Shown piece by piece: positions 57,877 to 64,000 of a stretch of DNA of 64,000 nucleotides (position 1 is the first letter of the stretch; every line of letters begins with the position of its first letter). The position numbers and the translations under genes are program-made. The DNA lies in NCBI GenBank assembly GCA_008933995.1, contig WARS01000051.1, forward strand, positions 1 to 64,000. The letters run 5' to 3'. The stretch is from Datnioides undecimradiatus. Taxonomy: Eukaryota > Chordata > Actinopteri > Lobotiformes > Datnioididae. A model generated the notes under the pieces. The model made no database searches and was not told the origin of the DNA. It saw nothing but the letters and a program-made list of their open reading frames with translations.

Positions 57877-59068
57877 ATGAAGTCTAACCTGCTATCAGCT
57901 TTACTTCTCTTCAGCCTCGGTGAGTCATTATTTTGATAATATTTCCTTTTGTGGTGTGATCATTATATTTATTTGCAGTGTTTTTGTTTTACCGGCTGAG
58001 GAGTAAAGTCCTTTGCTGTCTTTCAGGCTGGGAGTGTTTCACAGAGCATCAGACTGCGGAGGTTGAGCCCGGTGAAGAAGTCACGCTGCAGTGCGCCAAC
58101 ATTTCCAAAACTCCAACTGTCACATTCTGGTCCAGACTCATCAACAGAACCGAGATCAGCTGCATCTCCTCTACATACGGGTCTGGTGGTGATGCTTCAC
58201 CCTGCACTGGATTTGACAACGGGAAATTTGAAATGAGCTCCAGCGTCTCTACCGTGTCTCTGAAAATCAAATGGGTCCGTTTGTCTGACTCTGGGATGTA
58301 TCTCTGTGGATTTTACTTAGACAGAAAAACAGTGATTAATGTCAGGTATTTAAAAGTCCAAGGTAAGATTGAAGTCTTGATATTTGTCCTCTTTGCTTTT
58401 TTTAATAGTTTACACTTGTGCAGGGATGTGACTCTATAATCACACTTAAAATATGATCTTTTAATGCACCGATTGTCTCATTGTGTTGATTTTCAAGCCT
58501 GAATCTCCTGTTTCATTGCAGGCGGCAATGAATCTCACAGTGCCATTGACAGTGAATGCAAAAGTAGGATCCTCCTGCATATTCTTTTCTTTAAACAAAT
58601 TGTCGAGGTAGAAGCTAAAACATCTACGTGGATGCAGATTTGCAGATTTTATGGCAGAATTTCATGATCTTTCCCACAGAAATACCAGATGGAATAATAA
58701 GTGTGATCCTGAGCGGTCTGACTGTGTTCCTCCTCATGGTCATCATTGGTCTGGTTGTTAAAATCAGGAAACTTCAAACAGGTACTGCATATACTATGAT
58801 TTTAAAGCTGTGGCAATGCGATGAAAAAACCCTAAACCTCACTTTTTGCCAAAATGCAGCCAAACTGTGTTTGTTTATGGAAAACGATGTTAAACCACTG
58901 ATTCGTCTCTCTCTCGTATGTGTAGAAGCCAGTCCACCAAAACAGAATCTGGACCCCGAGGACCTGAACTATGCAGCTCTCAGGATCCTTCCGAAACCAC
59001 AGAGGAAGCGTCGGCCTGCACCAAAGACAGAGCTGGAAGCAGATGTTGTGTACGCCGCCACCACATAG
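57877..59068 (+). CDS. Receptor J: single-V receptor with stalk exon and ITIM (221 aa)
   Basis: Exons 57877-57919, 58027-58362, 58522-58563, 58680-58781 and 58926-59068 sum to 666 nt in frame. Signal MKSNLLSALLLFSL. The V domain (residues 15-126) runs TAEVEPGEEVTLQCAN, VTFWSRLINRTEISC, SPCTGF, DSGMYLCGFY. The 42-nt stalk exon (GNESHSAIDSECK) matches that of B and C. The membrane span is GIISVILSGLTVFLLMVIIGLVV. Unlike its neighbours, the tail is a single exon (no separate small exon), with DLNYAAL (ITIM) and EADVVYAATT at the end. It has the canonical B-strand Cys plus a stalk, so it links the A-E subfamily to the G-I subfamily. Probably an inhibitory surface receptor (inferred). Confidence 0.9.
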
Positions 59069-59198
59069 ACTCAGGAAGTAACTGGTACTGCAGCTCTGAG
59101 TGACACTTGCATGCTATATTAAATTGGTCTATGTGGGAAGCCGCCTGTTCTATCGTGTCTTACCACATTTGTTGCTTTTGCTTTGACCAAAAGTTTTT

Positions 59199-59204
59199 AA
59201 TAAA
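59199..59204 (+). terminator. Polyadenylation signal AATAAA of J
   Basis: Lies 131 nt after the stop at 59068. Confidence 0.7.
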
Positions 59205-59209
59205 GACAC

Positions 59210-62200
59210 ATTCACACTAAGTTTGCATCCACGTCTGTTATGCTGAGCCACGCCCTTACAGTGGACATATGAAGTGGTGGAGGAGCGAGTGAGTGAGCTA
59301 CACTTAATTCTCTGACAGGATGCCTGGTGTGGCCTGAGCTGGGTGACTGCATGCAGTGGGGGGATATGCTGAAATACCGACGGCCTGCTTTTTATTTTCC
59401 ACTGTGGTGATGTACATTGTTTTCAGTAGCAGCCGGTTTCAACCACAAGAAGAGCGGCCTTCAGCTCTGTCATAACCACATGCAGTAAAGACCTGTAAAG
59501 CTGTTTGAGCACCGACCCATAAAAATATTGTTTTGACATGTTTTTGTTTTTCTTTTTTACACGTGTGTGTGTGTGTGTGTGTGTCTCTATATATATATAT
59601 ATATTATATATAAAAGAAAAAGAAAAACATCTAGATTATATCTCCACACAGCATTTCATCTAGCACATGCATGGCTATAAAATCATACTTGATGTGAAAC
59701 CAAGTCACATTCTCCAACAGACTGCAAAGATATAGAGTGGAAGCGCCATTGGTGCATTTTCTAGAGTGAGATGAAAGTGTAGAGAAGTATTTACAGTGCA
59801 TTGAAATCAGGGGAAAGCCATTTTGGGATAGACAGTCCCGAGTTGATATTCCTACTTTATCCTGTCTAACCAAAAATAAACAGTTTGAGTTTGATGAATT
59901 TGGCAAACAGCACAGTCTGACCTCGGGGTTTAGACAAATCTGGGTGAACAGTTCCTGTGGATCGGTGTGTTGCTAAAAATACATCTGTTTTTGGTTTGGG
60001 AAATAATTTTTTTAAATGATAAGTTTAATCATAGCCGATTATAAAAACAATCACTTTTTAATTTTGCTTCTTTTAATTTGATTATAACCCAAAAATGTCC
60101 AGAAGTGGAAAGATGTTAGAACCCAAGAATTCTGAGTTACAACTATTGTGACGTGACAGACCTGTTTAATGTTACTTTTCTATCACTGAAGGAAAACATC
60201 GCTTGTAATCATAGTTGTTTCCTTTCCTTCCTGTAACCCAGTACCTGTAGTGGTGACAGCGCTTCGGCCTGGTGATTCAGTTACGCCTCAAACTACAACG
60301 GACTTCAAAAGATCTGTCACTTCCTGTAGACTCCTTGCAGGCGGCTGGAAAATTCATGACTTCATTGTGTCATTCCCCGAGCTTCTGCCAGTTCAAAAAA
60401 AAAAAAAAAAACCTGCACATGACTTAAATGAGTATATCAGTTCACAGGGAGCCCGTGTTGTTGTTTTAAATTGTTTATTCATGCAGGTCAGATTCACAAA
60501 ATGGCAATACAATGGAAAATACTGGCATGATCTCATCCATTCAAATTCTGTGGAAAATCTGTTAATATAGCAATGTATTTGTACTGGTGAGTGACTTCAT
60601 GTGATCCAAATGCTTAAAAAACAGAAGCCCAAGTCTAGAATTTGTAGTGCATTCAGTCAAAATCTTAACTTTTGACCATCTTAGCCAAATCGAGCTATCA
60701 TTAATTCTTAATTTCTAATTATTTTTCAAAAACCTGATTATGGTGCTGTAGACCTGCCGGATTGCAACACCACAGTCAGTGTTCAAGTTGCTGGGAGTGG
60801 CTGAGAAAGTACTGTTACACTGAATGGATGCTTGTGCTTGTTTGTTTGTGTGTATACAGCCTATGAGAAACAATTAAGTAGCTAACGCTGCAGGGCCTGT
60901 GAATACAAACACCTGTAGGAGATCAGTCAATACAAATACACAGAGACAGTGGGCCGCCCACATTAGGTTCTACTTCAGCAGTCCTTAAAGCCCTTCACTT
61001 ACCTGGTGACTCTGAAGCTCTTCAGCAGCCTTCGGCGTCATCTCCCCCAGATTCAACTAAACTACTCTCGGCTACGAAATGTCACATGGTTGGAGCGTGG
61101 CTCGAGGGTGACACGCCGCCCTCTTCACTCTTAGGGGAATCATTTTAGTTGGCATTGAAGGGGACAACGTGTAAAAGGTGCGCTGACAAGACCAGAGAGG
61201 AGAGGTTTCTTCTTTTCAGCGTGACGATTTTAACGTGTTTTAGTTTTTGATAAACGGTTGATCAAATGTAGGAGCTGGTTATATTTTTTTTTTTTTCGAC
61301 TGTTTATTAAAAACAAGTTTGACAATGGTAAGGTACATGTGAACGCTTTGCGGTAACGGTCTGACCGTTACTTTTTTTCCGTCAAAGCCCTACGTCTTAG
61401 CAGTTTATATTGTCACAGCAACGCCACATGGAGGTTTGGTTCTCGATGGAAAAGCTGAAAATAATGGAGCTAACGTGCAGATTGGATTTAATATCAAACA
61501 TTATTCAGTTCTTTTAAATCTACAGTCACAAGTATCGCCTAGAGACTGCTGCTGAACTCATTCAGCATTCTAAGGTCACAAACAACATCAGAACACTAAT
61601 TATTCAAACGTAAAAGTACAAATTTAAAAAAAGAAAAAACGCCTAACTCAGATAGAAGCATTAAAAATACTACAGCACAGTAACAAACTAAAACAATCAG
61701 GGGAAAAAATTGCGAGTGTAAAAACAAAAACAGACGTGGACGTCGGCAATTCACGTCCTCCTGAGAGCATCGCAGGGGAACGTAACGCGCTCAGCCACAG
61801 ACAGGAAGAGGATAGTGTCACGTGCATCAGGAGGCGGCGGCGAGTGGCGACGCAGTCGGACGACGATCCTGAAAAAAGAGCAAATGACACAAATGAACGG
61901 CCTGCAGCTGTTGATGCAAAGCACGCTGTTCCATCTCAGTTATCTAGGTGTTGATTTTTTTGGCGAGTTCTGCGTCTCGAGTCCGTTCTTTAGCCGCAGA
62001 ACCCAGACTGGAGTCTGCTCTGTCGGATTGTGCCACACATTTTAAACTGATAGTAGCTGAAATCCAAGTTAGTGCACAGACGTGCGACACCAGCGAGTTG
62101 ACTACTTGTTGGACAGCACTGCGCACGCATGCGTTTGCAAACCTGCTCTTCCCACACAAGATCCAGAGCGTGCAGGACAAGTCAGAAGCTGCCTCTGCCT

Positions 62201-62280
62201 TCACTAGGACGAATGGCAATTTCAGAGAGATATGAACACCAGTCTACCTCAGACCTATTCTCACCTTCACATGCCAGGGC
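59210..62280. other. Gene-free stretch; includes probable 3' UTR of rbm4
   Basis: No receptor exon seen. (GT)n(TA)n lies at about 59562-59612. A minus-strand AATAAA at 61308-61303 would end the rbm4 transcript about 1 kb after its stop. Open frames near 61650-62235 have no recognisable content. Confidence 0.45.
59562..59612. repeat. Compound (GT)n-(TA)n microsatellite
   Basis: GT run followed by TA run. Confidence 0.9.
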
Positions 62281-62285
62281 CTTGC

Positions 62286-63445
62286 TTAATAAGCGTAGCG
62301 TGCAGGCGGTGGCGGAGGCAGCCGTTCTGTGTAGGGGTCCCTGGCACGTGGTACTCCGTATGCAGGGACCCGGGAAACCGGAGAAAGTCGGGAGCGCTCG
62401 TAGGAGTAGCCATTACTGGCGGGGGGCATTGGCGTGCTAGGTGCTCTTCGGAGGGGGCTGCGATCTCGGGCGTAGTACGAGGACGGAGGAGGTGGGAGGG
62501 GGCGACGCTCATACGGGTCAAGCGACGAAGTCATAAGGCGGTCTCGGACGACGGCTGGGGGAGGAGGCGGAGGAGGAGGGGCGCCAGCACGTTGATCCTC
62601 ATAGGAGGCAATGCCGTACGGACGGGCTCTGTACTTCTCATAGTAATCTACCACGCCATATCTGTCCCTGTCACCCTCATAGGGACGGTCGGGATAAACG
62701 GCTCGTCTAGGGGGAGGGGGTGGCAGGGGAGGGGCAGGGTAACCTGGGGGTATATGGCCGAGACGGCCTCTCAGGTAGCTGGGTGGGGGAGGCTCGTGCC
62801 TCTCTCCTGGATAGCGAGGGGGCCAGTAGCCACCTCTGTCTGGGGGAGGAGGGGGGTAGTCTTCCCTCTCGTCGTGTCTGGGGCGGCTCTTGGAAATCTG
62901 GACATGGATGCGTTTACCTGAGAACAACACACAAGATACATAACAAAGAAACACACAACACAAATTCAATGATGAGGTTTAATAATAACACGCGTCACAA
63001 CCTCTCTGCTCGTTCCGCATGTTAGTGCTTTCTTACCTTGAAACTCAGTGTTGTCCAGTCCCTTGATGGCATCCATGGCCTCGTCCGAGTTGGACATGTG
63101 TACAAAAGCAAAATTCTTGACAACAGCGCACTCTGTGACTGTGCCGTACTCCTCAAAGAGAGCACGGAGCTCGTCATCTGCACCCTTCTCCACATTGGCT
63201 ACGTGCAGCTTGACAGAGCCCTGGTTCTTCCCGTGGCTGGCCTCCACGTTGATTGGCGTGCCGTGAAGCTTGTAGAGGTGCAGGTTTTTAATGGCTTTGG
63301 TGGCGGCCTTGCGGTCATCCATGTGGACGAAGGCGTAGTTCTTGATGATGGCGCATTCTGTGACTGTGCCGTATTGTGTGAAGAGTGCCTTGATTTCTTC
63401 CTGATCTGCCTCTCGGGGCAGGTTTCCCACAAATATCTTCACCAT
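62286..63445 (-). CDS. rbm4: RBM4-family RNA-binding protein, two RRMs and Pro-rich tail (346 aa)
   Basis: Exons 63445-63037 and 62917-62286 on the minus strand join in frame (1041 nt). RRM1 is about residues 2-70 (RNP2 KIFVGNL, RNP1-like NYAFVHM). RRM2 is about 77-146 (KLHVANV, NFAFVHM). The [14 protein letters not shown] junction, [12 protein letters not shown] and [11 protein letters not shown] blocks are RBM4/Lark hallmarks. The usual CCHC zinc knuckle after RRM2 is absent; instead the rest is proline, arginine and tyrosine rich ([15 protein letters not shown], several PPPPPP runs). This suggests the fish rbm4.3-type paralogue. Role in alternative splicing and translation control is known for the family. 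A 5' UTR acceptor lies near 63456, so an upstream noncoding exon exists. The strong GC-rich Pro repeats create long false frames on the other strand. Confidence 0.93.
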
Positions 63446-63839
63446 TGTTGCCGATCTGTCTTGAGGCAAACGAGGGAAAAAAATAGGTAATGCTAGGAGT
63501 GGCAAGTAGCCCACGTTTCAATGAAAACGAATGCCGTTATTTTTGCTTTCAATGCATACCGTTACTGTGGTACCTGTCGCAATTTAAACGGGCCTGTTCA
63601 TTTCAAAATGGCTGACCTCAGTTCAGCTACCGCAGCAGTTCAACTCTCCTTTATTAAGTATTTAAACATGTTAATAAATGCACCTTTACATTAAAAACAT
63701 TCACGTTTTGTAGCTACACCAACTTGTAGCTATACCGCTGCGGCGTGCTTTATATTATTCTACATATAAACACAATTCCACCTCTTAGCTTAGCACATTC
63801 GCTAATGCTAGCTAGTGCTAGCTCCGGTTAGCCTGCTAA

Positions 63840-63950
63840 TCAAGCTACGTTACCACACAAAGCGCCGCGGTCAATATTTGCTCACGCGCGGGAAAAGACG
63901 ACGGGCAGAGGAACACGCGCCCACGTTAGTAGCTAATCCTGAAATTTAAA
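63840..63950 (-). promoter_or_regulatory. CpG-rich stretch upstream of rbm4
   Basis: Contains many CpGs (AAGCGCCGCGGTC, CTCACGCGCGGG, AACACGCGCCCACG), unlike the surrounding AT-rich sequence. Likely the promoter or first exon of rbm4. A donor-like AAAGGTAACT on the minus strand near 63985-63995 means the first exon could also lie beyond the window. Confidence 0.45.
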
Positions 63951-64000
63951 GTGCTACAGATGAAGACACGGGCGTGAACGGTTCTCAGTTACCTTTTTTT

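Noticed and set aside
62232..62921. Long plus-strand open frame (229 codons) opposite rbm4
   Set aside because: It is the complement of the Pro-rich coding exon. Low-complexity CCN codons remove stops on the other strand. There is no domain, and the sense gene is certain.
1..64000. CRISPR array, bacterial operon, riboswitch or tRNA gene
   Set aside because: No regularly spaced direct repeats of that kind and no complete tRNA cloverleaf. The tRNA-like boxes belong to SINEs, and the split genes show that this is vertebrate DNA.

Overview
The window looks like a piece of a teleost (probably percomorph) genome. It has short phase-1 introns between immunoglobulin (Ig) exons, fish-type L2 and Rex1-like LINE tails, a tRNA-derived SINE with the usual fish layout, a Ty3/gypsy chromovirus, and two fish immune-receptor families side by side. 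All exon structures below were worked out by eye from splice sites, phases and paralogue comparison. No database search was run.

Region 1 (1-16.2 kb) is a cluster of novel immune-type receptors (NITRs). It contains the last exon of one NITR at the left edge (98-211), a NITR pseudogene (2113-4152), two complete ITIM-bearing NITRs (6063-8104 and 11446-13078), and a complete NITR on the minus strand (14709-16166). The minus-strand gene has an arginine in its membrane span and almost no cytoplasmic tail, as expected of an activating form.

Region 2 (17.5-59.1 kb) is a head-to-tail, all-plus-strand array of about ten single-V-domain type I membrane receptors, called A to J here. I do not recognise an established family name. 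They share a signal exon, a V exon with extra cysteines, sometimes a short stalk exon, a membrane exon and short tail exons, often with an LNYAxL/V ITIM. Copies G, H, I and J are intact and close exactly in frame. B has an intact ectodomain and membrane exon but a scrambled tail exon. A, C, D, E and F are broken. In A to E the canonical B-strand cysteine of the Ig fold is serine. Transposons lie between and inside these units: a Ty3/gypsy element carrying a deleted hAT-like transposon (20.5-26.0 kb), a second truncated gypsy copy (36.1-39.35 kb), a solo LTR with target-site duplication (32.8-33.2 kb), and L2 and Rex1-like LINE ends. The stretch 30.9-41.8 kb is unusually dense in small indels, in genes and transposons alike. 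This may be decay, or it may be unpolished assembly.

Region 3 (59.1-64 kb) holds no receptor. It ends with a two-exon RNA-binding protein gene of the RBM4/Lark family on the minus strand (62286-63445), which marks the edge of the receptor cluster.

Functionally, both receptor families are paired-receptor style molecules: variable extracellular Ig domains on tails that either recruit phosphatases (ITIMs) or lack motifs and probably rely on adaptors. Near-identical tracts confined to variable-exon-sized segments (2463-3019 with 11814-12370, and 48344-48735 with 51135-51526) suggest that gene conversion or very recent exon-scale duplication is reshaping the ligand-binding domains.
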